From Armatimonadota bacterium (GTDB lineage Bacteria > Actinomycetota > Acidimicrobiia > Spongiisociales > UBA5794): 6,686 bases of DNA. The position numbers and the translations under genes were made by a program. Below are positions 1 through 6,332 of the stretch, piece after piece. The stretch is from positions 1-6,686 of the forward strand of contig QQUL01000060.1 in the NCBI GenBank assembly GCA_008501565.1, read 5' to 3'. Under the pieces are notes generated by a model that did not search any database, was not told the DNA's origin, and saw only the letters and a program-made list of their open reading frames with translations. Every line of letters begins with the position of its first letter. The stretch's first letter is position 1.

Positions 1-92
1 GACGCTGTTGTCGTGGCACCGTCGCTGGTACCGCCAGTGCAGCCGACAAGGATCATGGCAAAGATCAGCGGGACTGAGGCGAGTCGCTTCAT
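1..92 (-). CDS. Putative secreted lipoprotein, N-terminal fragment (runs off left edge)
   Basis: Only the first 30 codons lie in the window. They encode a textbook lipoprotein signal peptide: a basic start (MKR), a hydrophobic stretch (residues 4-16, LASVPLIFAMILV) and a lipobox ending LVGC with the lipidated cysteine at residue 18. The residues after it (TGGTSDGATTTA) are the small, Thr/Ser/Gly-rich linker usual in Gram-positive lipoproteins. The product should therefore be exported by Sec, lipidated and anchored on the outer face of the cytoplasmic membrane. The ATG at 92-90 is the natural start because it gives a correctly sized signal peptide; no strong Shine-Dalgarno precedes it. The mature domain is outside the window, so it could be a solute-binding protein, an enzyme or unknown. 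It lies downstream of, and on the same strand as, the PAP2 gene, 103 bp away. Confidence 0.75.
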   Translation of the reverse strand, partial: MKRLASVPLIFAMILVGCTGGTSDGATTTA

Positions 93-117
93 GATCCAAG
101 CGTAGGTTGGATGGTGA

Positions 118-123
118 ATTATG
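118..123 (-). promoter_or_regulatory. Possible -10 box of the lipoprotein gene
   Basis: Read on the minus strand, this is CATAAT, a five of six match to the TATAAT consensus, about 25 bp before the lipoprotein start codon. No recognisable TTGACA-like -35 lies 16-18 bp further upstream, and there is no TGn extension. The call rests on the -10 alone. Confidence 0.3.
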
Positions 124-138
124 GAAGATGAGTGCGGC

Positions 139-181
139 TGCCGGCCCCGTCATCTGAGCTCGATGAAACGCCGGGACGGCA
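139..181 (-). terminator. Imperfect long hairpin just after the PAP2 gene, possible terminator
   Basis: An outer arm TGCCGGCCCCG (139-149) pairs with CCGGGACGGCA (171-181) at 9 of 11 positions. An inner arm TCATC (150-154) pairs perfectly with GATGA (162-166) around a 7-base loop, with a 4-base bulge (167-170) between the two stems. It begins 14 bp past the stop codon of the minus-strand PAP2 gene, where a terminator is expected. No T tract follows on the minus strand, so if it ends transcription it is not a classical intrinsic terminator. Confidence 0.35.
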
Positions 182-195
182 ACAGGATCGGCGAC

Positions 196-822
196 TCAGG
201 TGGGTTCCGACTGCCTCCATCGTTCCCAGAGTGCGACCGATGCGGTGACGACTGCCAAACCGAAGAGAAGGCCGCCAAGGGTGTCGGTGAGCCAATGAGC
301 CCGGAGATAAATCCGGCTGAGAACCATGGGGACCGCAAACACCCAGCCAGTCCACAGAAAGAGTCGCCTGCGTTCTGGCCACAGGATCGACGCCACAACA
401 GCAAGGCCAATTCCGATCGCGGCCGCGGCCACCAACGAGTGACCGGACGGGTAGGAGAACGAGTGTTCCTGCACCAACGCGTCGATAGGCCGATCGCGAC
501 CCACCAGCACTTTTGTCAGATCCGAAAGAACCGCCGCGACCACGACGATCCCAAGCCAGACAAACCCGGCTCGTAGTTTCTTCGTGAACACAAAAAAGGC
601 GAAGCCAGCGACCACCAACACGAACACAAGTGGGATTCGCCCGATGTAGTGGAACACCTCGGCCACGGACACCAGCCACGGCATCTCGGCAGTCCGCATC
701 ACTTCGGCCACACGGTCGTCGAGGCTCTGGGTCCAATCCGCTATGACCAACACCGTCAACGCGAGAAACAGGCCAAACAACACGGCGGCAAGACGAAACA
801 GCTTGGCAGGAGAGTCGAGCAT
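196..822 (-). CDS. PAP2-family integral membrane phosphatase
   Basis: A 208-residue protein carrying all three parts of the PAP2/acid phosphatase signature: K104-x6-R111-P112 (KVLVGRDRP), the PSGH motif at 125-128 (catalytic-site His128), and SR-x5-H-x3-D at 169-180 (SRIYLRAHWLTD, nucleophile His176 and Asp180). By family knowledge these residues form a phospho-histidine active site facing outward, which removes phosphate from a lipid phosphate or diphosphate such as phosphatidic acid, phosphatidylglycerol phosphate or undecaprenyl diphosphate. The exact substrate cannot be read from the sequence. About six membrane segments are visible (roughly 8-28, 60-80, 84-103, 129-147, 153-169 and 181-199), with the catalytic motifs in the loops between segments 3-4 and 5-6. 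Length is normal for the family. The ATG at 822-820 is the first possible start because an in-frame TAG lies five codons upstream; no clear Shine-Dalgarno is present, so translation may start on a very short leader. Confidence 0.93.
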   Translation of the reverse strand: MLDSPAKLFRLAAVLFGLFLALTVLVIADWTQSLDDRVAEVMRTAEMPWLVSVAEVFHYIGRIPLVFVLVVAGFAFFVFTKKLRAGFVWLGIVVVAAVLSDLTKVLVGRDRPIDALVQEHSFSYPSGHSLVAAAAIGIGLAVVASILWPERRRLFLWTGWVFAVPMVLSRIYLRAHWLTDTLGGLLFGLAVVTASVALWERWRQSEPT

Positions 823-849
823 CGAGGCTGACTCTACGACTCACCGCCG

Positions 850-987
850 ATGCGTCGGCGCGAGTTCCTGGGAATGCTGTCGGCTGGTGGAGCTGTCGCC
901 ACCGCGAACAGGCGCAGCCATCGGATCCTCGTGACTGGAATATCGCCCGTCCGCTTCGGGCGCATTACCTACCGGTGGTTCACTTGA
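850..987 (+). pseudogene. Short reading frame with a twin-arginine signal, probable remnant of a Tat-exported protein gene
   Basis: This 45-codon plus-strand frame starts MRRREFLGMLSAGGAVATA. That is a close fit to a Tat signal: a basic N-region, consecutive arginines, RRxFL, a moderately hydrophobic Gly/Ala-rich h-region and an A-x-A cleavage site at about residues 17-19. After residue 19 the translation turns arginine-rich and featureless (NRRSHRILVTG...) and stops at 985-987, and no folded domain could fit. It has no Shine-Dalgarno and starts only 27 bp from the divergent PAP2 start. Its last 8 bases overlap the end of the 980-1273 gene. The best reading is the 5' stub of a gene lost by deletion. 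Alternatives are a chance frame, or a very short peptide. The Tat resemblance is seen directly; the remnant status is inferred. Confidence 0.35.
944..962 (-). terminator. 6-bp GC hairpin downstream of the small membrane protein gene, possible terminator
   Basis: CGCCCG (944-949) and CGGGCG (957-962) pair perfectly around a 7-base loop. It lies 18 bp past the stop of the minus-strand gene at 980-1273, and on that strand it is followed by ATATTCC, only a weak substitute for a T tract. Position and GC content suit a terminator; the missing U run keeps confidence low. Confidence 0.35.
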
Positions 988-1273
988 CCTCGTAGACGGT
1001 GGCGTACCTTTGACGACCGCTGTAGCCGCCACCCGTGTATGACATCAGGTCGAAGATCACGGCCAGGCCTATGACCACATAGTCGAATCCGCGGACACCG
1101 CCGGGTGCGACGAGGACCCACGCAAGGGTCAGCCATGGGACGAAGAGAAAGCCGATGAATCCGACCCAGAAGCTGTCAAACGCAAACGCCCAACGGTCGC
1201 GATCAAAGATCCACCACAGGAATGCGGCCACGCGGGGGCCGATCAGCGCCATGACGCCTGCCAAACAACACAT
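980..1273 (-). CDS. Small membrane protein of unknown function (97 residues, MCCL start)
   Basis: The ATG at 1273-1271 is preceded by AAAGGAGAT (1291-1283), a good Shine-Dalgarno, which makes this the start. The frame stays open further upstream to 1381, but that extension runs through the neighbouring terminator hairpin and has no site of its own. The protein begins MCCLAGVMALIGPRVAAFLWW and has about three hydrophobic segments (roughly 3-22, 34-56 and 64-77). Its loops are rich in aromatics and glycine: WWxxDRDRWAFAFDSF, FVPW, APGGVRGFDY and DLMSYTGGGY. The C-terminal tail is short, polar and basic. I recall similar MCCL...GPR...WW...FDSF small proteins across actinobacteria, none with a known role, so this is probably a conserved uncharacterised inner-membrane protein. 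It sits alone between two candidate terminators, suggesting its own transcript. No catalytic or metal-binding motif is visible, although the two adjacent N-terminal cysteines are notable. Confidence 0.8.
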   Translation of the reverse strand: MCCLAGVMALIGPRVAAFLWWIFDRDRWAFAFDSFWVGFIGFLFVPWLTLAWVLVAPGGVRGFDYVVIGLAVIFDLMSYTGGGYSGRQRYATVYEVK

Positions 1274-1282
1274 GTTTCCCTG

Positions 1283-1291
1283 ATCTCCTTT
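1283..1291 (-). promoter_or_regulatory. Ribosome binding site fixing the start of the 97-residue membrane protein
   Basis: The minus strand reads AAAGGAGAT, then 9 bases, then ATG. It is the only Shine-Dalgarno-like sequence in the long open frame that runs back to 1381, and it rules out the 133-codon version. Confidence 0.75.
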
Positions 1292-1363
1292 GTTGTCCCT
1301 TGACACTACCAGACAGCGCAGGACCGCCCCATCGGAAACCGGCGTCGAGTTCGATACGCGAAA

Positions 1364-1399
1364 CAGCAGCGCCACCGACACGTTGTGGTGGCGCTGCTG
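1364..1399 (-). terminator. Strong hairpin terminator after the MMPL exporter gene
   Basis: CAGCAGCGCCACC (1364-1376) and GGTGGCGCTGCTG (1387-1399) are perfect 13-bp inverted arms around a 10-base loop. The hairpin starts 15 bp beyond the exporter stop codon. On the minus strand the stem is followed directly by TTT and then CGCG, so the T run is short, but the stem is very stable. It should insulate the exporter transcript from the small gene at 980-1273. Confidence 0.75.
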
Positions 1400-1414
1400 A
1401 GTAGGTCGGACTGC

Positions 1415-4126
1415 TCAGCCAATCAGAGCAGGCTCAGGAGTCGGTTCGACCACCGCTTCGGGTGCATGGTCCTTCGTTGCGAGAACCAGAAGGCTCGGGA
1501 GCACGAGAAGTGCAACGGCAAGCGACAGGACGATCATCACTGCGGTGAGTAGCCCGAAGGTGGCGAAGATGGGGGTGGGGGCGATCGCCATGACCGTGAA
1601 TCCCAGTACGGACGTCAAGGCGGAAAGGACGAGTGCCCCACCGGTCCCCGTCCCTGCCCGACGCACTGCATCGAGTCTGCTTCCGTCGACCGCAAGCTCT
1701 TCGCGGAACCGAACGGCGAAATGTGTCGAAAAGTCAATGCCCACGCCCACTGCAATGGCCGCAATGGTGGCGGTGACGACATTGACGGTGTAGCCGGTCG
1801 AGGCCATGAACGCGTACACCCCGGTCACAACCAGTCCGATCGGGATCACCGAAACGAGCGCATACCGAACGGAGCGCAGCATGACTGACGCAATCAGGAA
1901 GGTCAGCAAGGCTGCGAGTGGCAGCGATACAAGCATCGACCGGGTGAAGGCTTCCATTCCCATGAACTCTGCGATCACATCTCCCGAGACGACTGCTGAC
2001 ACGCCGGTGGATGCCGCCAGAGTTGCCGCAGCATCCTCCAGGGCGGTGCTTACTGGGACGATGATTGCCCCGTCGGTGTAGCTGCCTACCTGGATGACAA
2101 AAGCCGTGGCCTGTCCGTTGTCGGTCGGAGCCACGATCGCGGGGACGTCGATCGCCTCGATGGCAACGCCTCCATCGACCGTTGGAACGCCGTTGGCCCA
2201 GATGTACTCGTACACCGTGGCGATGCCTTGGGCTGTGTCCGGCAGTCCGTTGCCGTCGGCGTCGACAAGACCGAGCTCACGGGCAACCTGGGGCGATGCC
2301 ATCGTCATCCGCACCGCATCGGCCGCGTGGTGGCGTACAAGGAGCTCCCCGTCGGCGTTCACACCGAACTGGGCCTCCGTACTACTCAGCTGGTTCCTGA
2401 TCTCGCTGATAGCCTCCAGGGTTGCCGGGTTCGTCAGATCTCCATTGATGTAGATGAACGAGGAACCCTCCCCTGTTGACGGGAAGTGACCGGTCACCTT
2501 CTCGATGGACTGCGCGAAGTCCGTATCGGAAGAGATGAAGTCCTTGATTTCGAATCCAGACTCGACCTGCGATGCGCGAGCCAAGCCGAGGACCGCAATG
2601 ACAATCACAATCGGGATGGTCACCGCCTTCCACCGGGCGAGGAATCCGACCATGGTTCCAACTGGCCGCAGCCCGTGGGCTGATCCCGTGTGGGGACGCG
2701 CCATCCTTCGCCCGGCGAATGCAGCGCGACGGTTCCGGCGTCTCGTCACTGCCACCGGCGCGGCAACAAATAGTGCGAGGAAGATGGCCAATGCAGCGAC
2801 TCCGATGGTCGGCATGACCGCGCCGAGAGCCACCATCAGACCACCGACAACCGCCATCAGGAAAGCTCCGAGAGCGTAGAACGGCTTCGAGAACCGCTTC
2901 GCCGGGTTAGGGCCCACACGATCTTCCAATCCAACCGTGATCCGCGGAGCGATCAGGCCAAGCAAGAGAAACGCCCAAGCGAGCGAGATGGCGGCACCAA
3001 TGCCGAACTGGATGATGGCTTCGATACCTGACGCAGCATTCGCCATGAACGCTGCGACCGACGAACTGAGGGCAAGGAGCATTGCGGTGAACACCGCGGT
3101 CATGCCAGCGGGATAGGCACGCCTCACGCTCATGGCACCATCGACCTGCATCTCGCGGACACGGCCGACACCGTGAATGTAGAAGTCCACTCCGAACGAG
3201 ATCATGGCAATGGGCACGATGAAAGCGAGCAGCAAGGAACCCATCTTGAGGCCCAAGAGCGCAGCCGTGCCGTAATAGGCAAGGGTCGTTCCCGCAAGTC
3301 CGACACCGACTACCGCGGCCGACCAGTACGAGCGGTGCACGACGGCGACCAACAGGATGATCAGACCGACGGCGAGAAAGATGAAGGGAGCAGACTGGGC
3401 GGCAGCCTCCTCAAACGCCAGGTCGGCGTCGATTGCTACTCCGATGGCGCTCGTGTGGACAGCACCGGCACGGAGGTCCTCCTGGACGGTTCGGAGCCAC
3501 TTCTCGGCATCCGACCTGCCATCAAAACCGCCCTCGTCAAAAGTGATACTCGCCGTGAAGGCGGGAGACGTCCATGAGTCCAATCCGGCAGTTGGAGCCT
3601 TTGTGCCCTCGGAAAGGGTGTATCGCAGGTGCTCGGTTCCCGATCCATCGGAAAGGACGGAATCGATTGCCTGGATGATCTCAGCGTCGGTAGCACCCGA
3701 GATCCCGGTGTCACCGAGGGCCAGGTCAACGGCATCAACGATCGAATACAGCGATGGCAACGATGAACCCGCGTCGATGTCGTAGACCGGAACGAGGTGG
3801 CGAGTGTTCTCGGGATTGGTCCGGACACGGTTCGAGAGAGTCTTCCATTCCCGGAAGGCCTCGGGTGTGAGAACATTCGCTCCCTGCTCGGATGCCTCAA
3901 TCAGAAACATCTCCGACGTGATCGTCGTGTCCGATCGAAGCGTCTGATCTGCAACCTCGAGGGTTGTGAAGACCTCACCCTCGGGATCGAAGTTCGCGTC
4001 ATCTGTGTTGGCCACCATGGGACCGACGATCCCAAGGGCCATCACCAACACGAGTGCCGCGACCGCCACGAGACCAATACGCCTTCCCATCACATCGAAT
4101 GCTCCGTAGAGCCGTGAGTTCTTCAT
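1415..4126 (-). CDS. MMPL/RND-superfamily membrane exporter
   Basis: A 903-residue protein with the duplicated RND layout. TM1 (16-38) precedes a large extracytoplasmic domain (39-245) and a membrane bundle (246-396). A second single TM (about 499-518) precedes a second extracytoplasmic domain (about 519-729) and a final five-TM bundle (730-882). Family members use the proton gradient to move lipids or other hydrophobic molecules to the envelope; the cargo here is unknown. Each bundle carries the diagnostic segment: SFGVDFYIH at 310-318 and GVGIDFSTH at 794-802, with Asp314 and Asp798 as likely proton-relay residues. Oddities are two extra hydrophobic segments (about 415-436 and 438-460) followed by an arginine-rich linker (462-486), and an EF-hand-like loop at 622-633. 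The start at 4126 is chosen because AGGAGG lies 6 bases upstream; a start at 4222 or 4132 fits less well. The gene is divergent from acetyl-CoA synthetase and seems transcribed alone, ending at a strong hairpin. Confidence 0.92.
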   Translation of the reverse strand: MKNSRLYGAFDVMGRRIGLVAVAALVLVMALGIVGPMVANTDDANFDPEGEVFTTLEVADQTLRSDTTITSEMFLIEASEQGANVLTPEAFREWKTLSNRVRTNPENTRHLVPVYDIDAGSSLPSLYSIVDAVDLALGDTGISGATDAEIIQAIDSVLSDGSGTEHLRYTLSEGTKAPTAGLDSWTSPAFTASITFDEGGFDGRSDAEKWLRTVQEDLRAGAVHTSAIGVAIDADLAFEEAAAQSAPFIFLAVGLIILLVAVVHRSYWSAAVVGVGLAGTTLAYYGTAALLGLKMGSLLLAFIVPIAMISFGVDFYIHGVGRVREMQVDGAMSVRRAYPAGMTAVFTAMLLALSSSVAAFMANAASGIEAIIQFGIGAAISLAWAFLLLGLIAPRITVGLEDRVGPNPAKRFSKPFYALGAFLMAVVGGLMVALGAVMPTIGVAALAIFLALFVAAPVAVTRRRNRRAAFAGRRMARPHTGSAHGLRPVGTMVGFLARWKAVTIPIVIVIAVLGLARASQVESGFEIKDFISSDTDFAQSIEKVTGHFPSTGEGSSFIYINGDLTNPATLEAISEIRNQLSSTEAQFGVNADGELLVRHHAADAVRMTMASPQVARELGLVDADGNGLPDTAQGIATVYEYIWANGVPTVDGGVAIEAIDVPAIVAPTDNGQATAFVIQVGSYTDGAIIVPVSTALEDAAATLAASTGVSAVVSGDVIAEFMGMEAFTRSMLVSLPLAALLTFLIASVMLRSVRYALVSVIPIGLVVTGVYAFMASTGYTVNVVTATIAAIAVGVGIDFSTHFAVRFREELAVDGSRLDAVRRAGTGTGGALVLSALTSVLGFTVMAIAPTPIFATFGLLTAVMIVLSLAVALLVLPSLLVLATKDHAPEAVVEPTPEPALIG

Positions 4127-4132
4127 GTCCAT

Positions 4133-4138
4133 CCTCCT
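4133..4138 (-). promoter_or_regulatory. Ribosome binding site deciding the MMPL start
   Basis: The minus strand reads AGGAGG, ATGGAC, ATG. The site abuts the ATG at 4132 with no spacer, too close to use, but is ideally 6 bases from the ATG at 4126. It therefore selects MKNSRLYG as the N-terminus and makes the 32-codon upstream extension untranslated leader. Confidence 0.85.
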
Positions 4139-4162
4139 GATACGGTGGCGCTGGGTGCGCCT

Positions 4163-4188
4163 GGTTGATCCATCAGGAGCGATCATCC
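4163..4188. repeat. Inverted repeat GGTTGATC-N10-GATCATCC, possible operator
   Basis: The arms 4163-4170 and 4181-4188 match at 7 of 8 positions with a 10-base spacer, giving an 18-bp centre-to-centre distance, close to two helical turns. That geometry suits a dimeric regulator. It lies 37 bp upstream of the exporter start on the minus strand and 140 bp upstream of the synthetase start, so it would more likely act on the exporter. No regulator family can be assigned, and an 8-bp imperfect repeat can arise by chance. Confidence 0.3.
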
Positions 4189-4316
4189 GCAAGGAGACGG
4201 GAGCTTTCCATCGGGTATCCACCCCTCAGTCCCCCGAGACCCCTATGTGAAACTCAGGGATGTCCCCCGCCAACATCGTCGTCCGGGATCGTGTCACAAT
4301 GGTGGTCAGCGAGATC

Positions 4317-4323
4317 GGGGAGG
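4317..4323 (+). promoter_or_regulatory. Ribosome binding site deciding the acetyl-CoA synthetase start
   Basis: GGGGAGG followed by ACCC and ATG gives a strong site 4 bases before the ATG at 4328. An in-frame ATG at 4247 lacks such a site and would add 27 residues unlike any acetyl-CoA synthetase. Confidence 0.85.
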
Positions 4324-4327
4324 ACCC

Positions 4328-6283
4328 ATGGCAGACACCGGAATCGAAAACCTTCTTCACGAGAACCGCCTTTTTCCACCGAGCGCGTCGTTTGCCGCAG
4401 CCGCCGTGGCGACCCAGGCCGACTACGACGAGGCCGACGCTGACTACGTTGCGTATTGGACGCGGCAGGCGAAAGAACGCCTCACTTGGTTCAAGGAACC
4501 GACAGAGACACTTGATGAATCAAACGCGCCTTTCTACACGTGGTTCGCGGACGGTGAGCTCAATGTGTCGTACAACTGCCTTGACCGCCATCTCGCAACG
4601 GGTGGAGACAAGGTGGCCTACCACTGGGTTGGTGAGCCAGGGGACACGCGAACGATTACCTATCAACAGCTTTCTGATGAGGTCAACCGGTTCGCAAACG
4701 GGTTGCGATCGCTCGGAGTCGGAAAGGGCGACCAGGTAGCCATCTACATGGGGATGGTGCCTGAACTTCCGATCGCGATGCTTGCATGTGCCCGGATCGG
4801 TGCTCCGCACTCTGTCGTCTTCGGTGGCTTTTCAGCAGACGCCATCGTCGACCGTGTCGACGATGCCCAGGCGAAGCTACTCATCACCTGTGACGGTGCT
4901 TGGCGACGCGGCACGGTCGTCCCGCTCAAGGACAACTGCGACGATGCAATGGCCAGAGCAGCGTCGCTCGAACACTGTGTCGTGGTGAAGCGAACGGACC
5001 ACGGGGTCGACATGAAGGAAGGGAGAGACATCTGGTGGCACGACCTGGTCGAGGGCCAATCAACCGATGCCGAGCCTGAAGTCATGAACGCCGAGGATCT
5101 GCTGTATCTGCTGTACACGTCCGGGACCACCGCAAAACCGAAGGGCATCATGCACACGACGGCCGGATACCTCACCGGTGTGGCCACGACCCATGCCCAA
5201 GTGTTCGATCTCAAGCCCGAAAGCGACGTGTACTGGTGCGCTGCGGATGTCGGGTGGGTGACCGGGCACTCCTACATCGTGTACGGACCGCTCACCAACC
5301 ACACCACGAGTGTGATGTATGAGGGGACGCCCGACTTCCCGGACAAGGACCGCCTGTGGTCCATCATCGCCGAATACGGTGTCACGATCCTCTACACGGC
5401 ACCCACTGCGATTCGGGCATTCATGAAGTGGGGATCTCAGTACCCAGAGCGCCATGATCTGTCGTCCCTGCGGCTCCTTGGCACGGTCGGTGAACCGATC
5501 AATCCCGAGGCCTGGATGTGGTACCACACCTACATCGGCGCCGAACGTTGCCCGATCGTCGACACGTGGTGGCAGACCGAGACCGGCGGGATCATGATCA
5601 GTCCACTGCCCGGGGTCACGGCAACAAAGCCCGGTTCGGCTACGAAAGCGATCCCGGGAATCTCGGCTGATGTCGTGGATGGCGGTGGCAACTCAGTCCC
5701 GCTGGGAAACGGAGGCTTCCTGACGATCACGAAACCGTGGCCAGCGATGCTTCGATCGATATTCGGGGATGATCAGCGGTACATCGACACGTACTGGTCG
5801 GAGTACCCCGGTGTCTACTTCCCCGGCGACGGGGCAAAGATCGACGAGGACGGATACCTGTGGGTCCTCGGGCGTGTCGATGACGTCATGAACGTGTCCG
5901 GACACCGGATCTCGACAATGGAAATCGAGTCGGCGCTGGTCTCTCACCCTGCCGTGGCAGAAGCGGCCGTCATCGGGGCAACCGACGACCTGTCCGGTCA
6001 GGCAATCGCGGCGTTTGTGACGCTACGAGGCGGGTTTGACGAATCGGACGAACTCCTTGTGGAGCTGAAGGGTCACGTGGCCGAAAAGATCGGCGCCATC
6101 GCACGCCCGAAGACGATCATCTTCACACCTGATCTTCCCAAGACGAGATCGGGGAAGATCATGCGGCGGCTGCTGCGCGACATCTCGGACAAGCGGGCAC
6201 TTGGCGACGTCACCACGCTGGCGAACGCCGATGTCGTTGAGGCAATCACTGAGCAGGCAGCGTCGTACGCCGACGACGATTGA
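4328..6283 (+). CDS. acsA: Acetyl-CoA synthetase (AMP-forming, acetate--CoA ligase)
   Basis: This cytosolic enzyme activates acetate with ATP to acetyl-AMP and then transfers the acetyl group to CoA, feeding acetate into central and lipid metabolism. The 651-residue length matches the family (about 650). The N-terminal ACAS domain covers roughly the first 90 residues (VAYWTRQAKERLTWFKEP). The nucleotide loop is YTSGTTAKPKG at 263-273, the acetate/adenylate motif is DTWWQTETGG at 412-421, and the Trp that narrows the pocket to acetate is present (about 415). YFPGDGA (497-503) precedes the hinge and C-terminal lid GRVDDVMNVSGHR (515-526). The catalytic lysine is Lys610 in PKTRSGK, equivalent to Salmonella Lys609, which in many bacteria is reversibly acetylated to switch the enzyme off; such control is plausible but not shown here. 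The pocket Trp and full-length alignment argue against propionyl- or longer-chain ligases. It has its own promoter region and faces a minus-strand neighbour. Confidence 0.96.
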   Translation: MADTGIENLLHENRLFPPSASFAAAAVATQADYDEADADYVAYWTRQAKERLTWFKEPTETLDESNAPFYTWFADGELNVSYNCLDRHLATGGDKVAYHWVGEPGDTRTITYQQLSDEVNRFANGLRSLGVGKGDQVAIYMGMVPELPIAMLACARIGAPHSVVFGGFSADAIVDRVDDAQAKLLITCDGAWRRGTVVPLKDNCDDAMARAASLEHCVVVKRTDHGVDMKEGRDIWWHDLVEGQSTDAEPEVMNAEDLLYLLYTSGTTAKPKGIMHTTAGYLTGVATTHAQVFDLKPESDVYWCAADVGWVTGHSYIVYGPLTNHTTSVMYEGTPDFPDKDRLWSIIAEYGVTILYTAPTAIRAFMKWGSQYPERHDLSSLRLLGTVGEPINPEAWMWYHTYIGAERCPIVDTWWQTETGGIMISPLPGVTATKPGSATKAIPGISADVVDGGGNSVPLGNGGFLTITKPWPAMLRSIFGDDQRYIDTYWSEYPGVYFPGDGAKIDEDGYLWVLGRVDDVMNVSGHRISTMEIESALVSHPAVAEAAVIGATDDLSGQAIAAFVTLRGGFDESDELLVELKGHVAEKIGAIARPKTIIFTPDLPKTRSGKIMRRLLRDISDKRALGDVTTLANADVVEAITEQAASYADDD

Positions 6284-6288
6284 GGACG

Positions 6289-6301
6289 AAGCTCACAGCT
6301 T
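6289..6301 (+). terminator. Weak hairpin in the tail-to-tail gap, doubtful terminator
   Basis: AAGCT and AGCTT pair over 5 bp around a CAC loop, 5 bp after the synthetase stop, followed by TCAGCG. The 49-bp gap to the converging gene at 6333 is where a terminator would be expected, and this is the only hairpin I can see. It is short and AT-poor downstream, so confidence is low. Confidence 0.2.
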
Positions 6302-6332
6302 TCAGCGCAGCAGGCGATCGGAATGCTCTCCG

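Larger units (their letters stand above)
4127..4327. promoter_or_regulatory. Divergent intergenic region between the exporter and acetyl-CoA synthetase
   Basis: These 201 bp must hold the promoters and leaders of both divergent genes. I could not find a -35/-10 pair close to consensus on either strand; CACAAT at 4295-4300 resembles a -10 for the synthetase but lacks a partner. The one structured element is the inverted repeat at 4163-4188, listed separately. Both genes are led by strong ribosome binding sites at the edges of this region. Confidence 0.6.

Noticed and set aside
119..844. 241-codon minus-strand open frame overlapping the PAP2 gene
   Set aside because: It covers the PAP2 gene in another frame, is arginine- and serine-rich with no domain, while the 208-residue frame carries all catalytic PAP2 motifs.
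841..1032. 63-codon minus-strand open frame in the gap before PAP2
   Set aside because: It overlaps the 3' end of the small membrane protein gene by about 50 bp, has no ribosome binding site and a low-complexity polar sequence.
1545..3785. Several plus-strand open frames of 60-140 codons antisense to the exporter
   Set aside because: They are Ala/Thr/Ser/Arg-rich shadows created by codon bias in the GC-rich exporter gene, with no motifs or ribosome binding sites.
4127..4222. 32-residue N-terminal extension of the exporter
   Set aside because: The strong AGGAGG site lies inside it, 6 bases before the ATG at 4126, and the extension is polar and basic, unlike MMPL N-termini.
4295..4300. CACAAT as a -10 box for acetyl-CoA synthetase
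   Set aside because: No -35 hexamer is found at 16-18 bp spacing, so it is not reported as a promoter by itself.
4247..4327. 27-residue N-terminal extension of acetyl-CoA synthetase
   Set aside because: GGGGAGG sits directly before the ATG at 4328, and the 651-residue product matches the family length.
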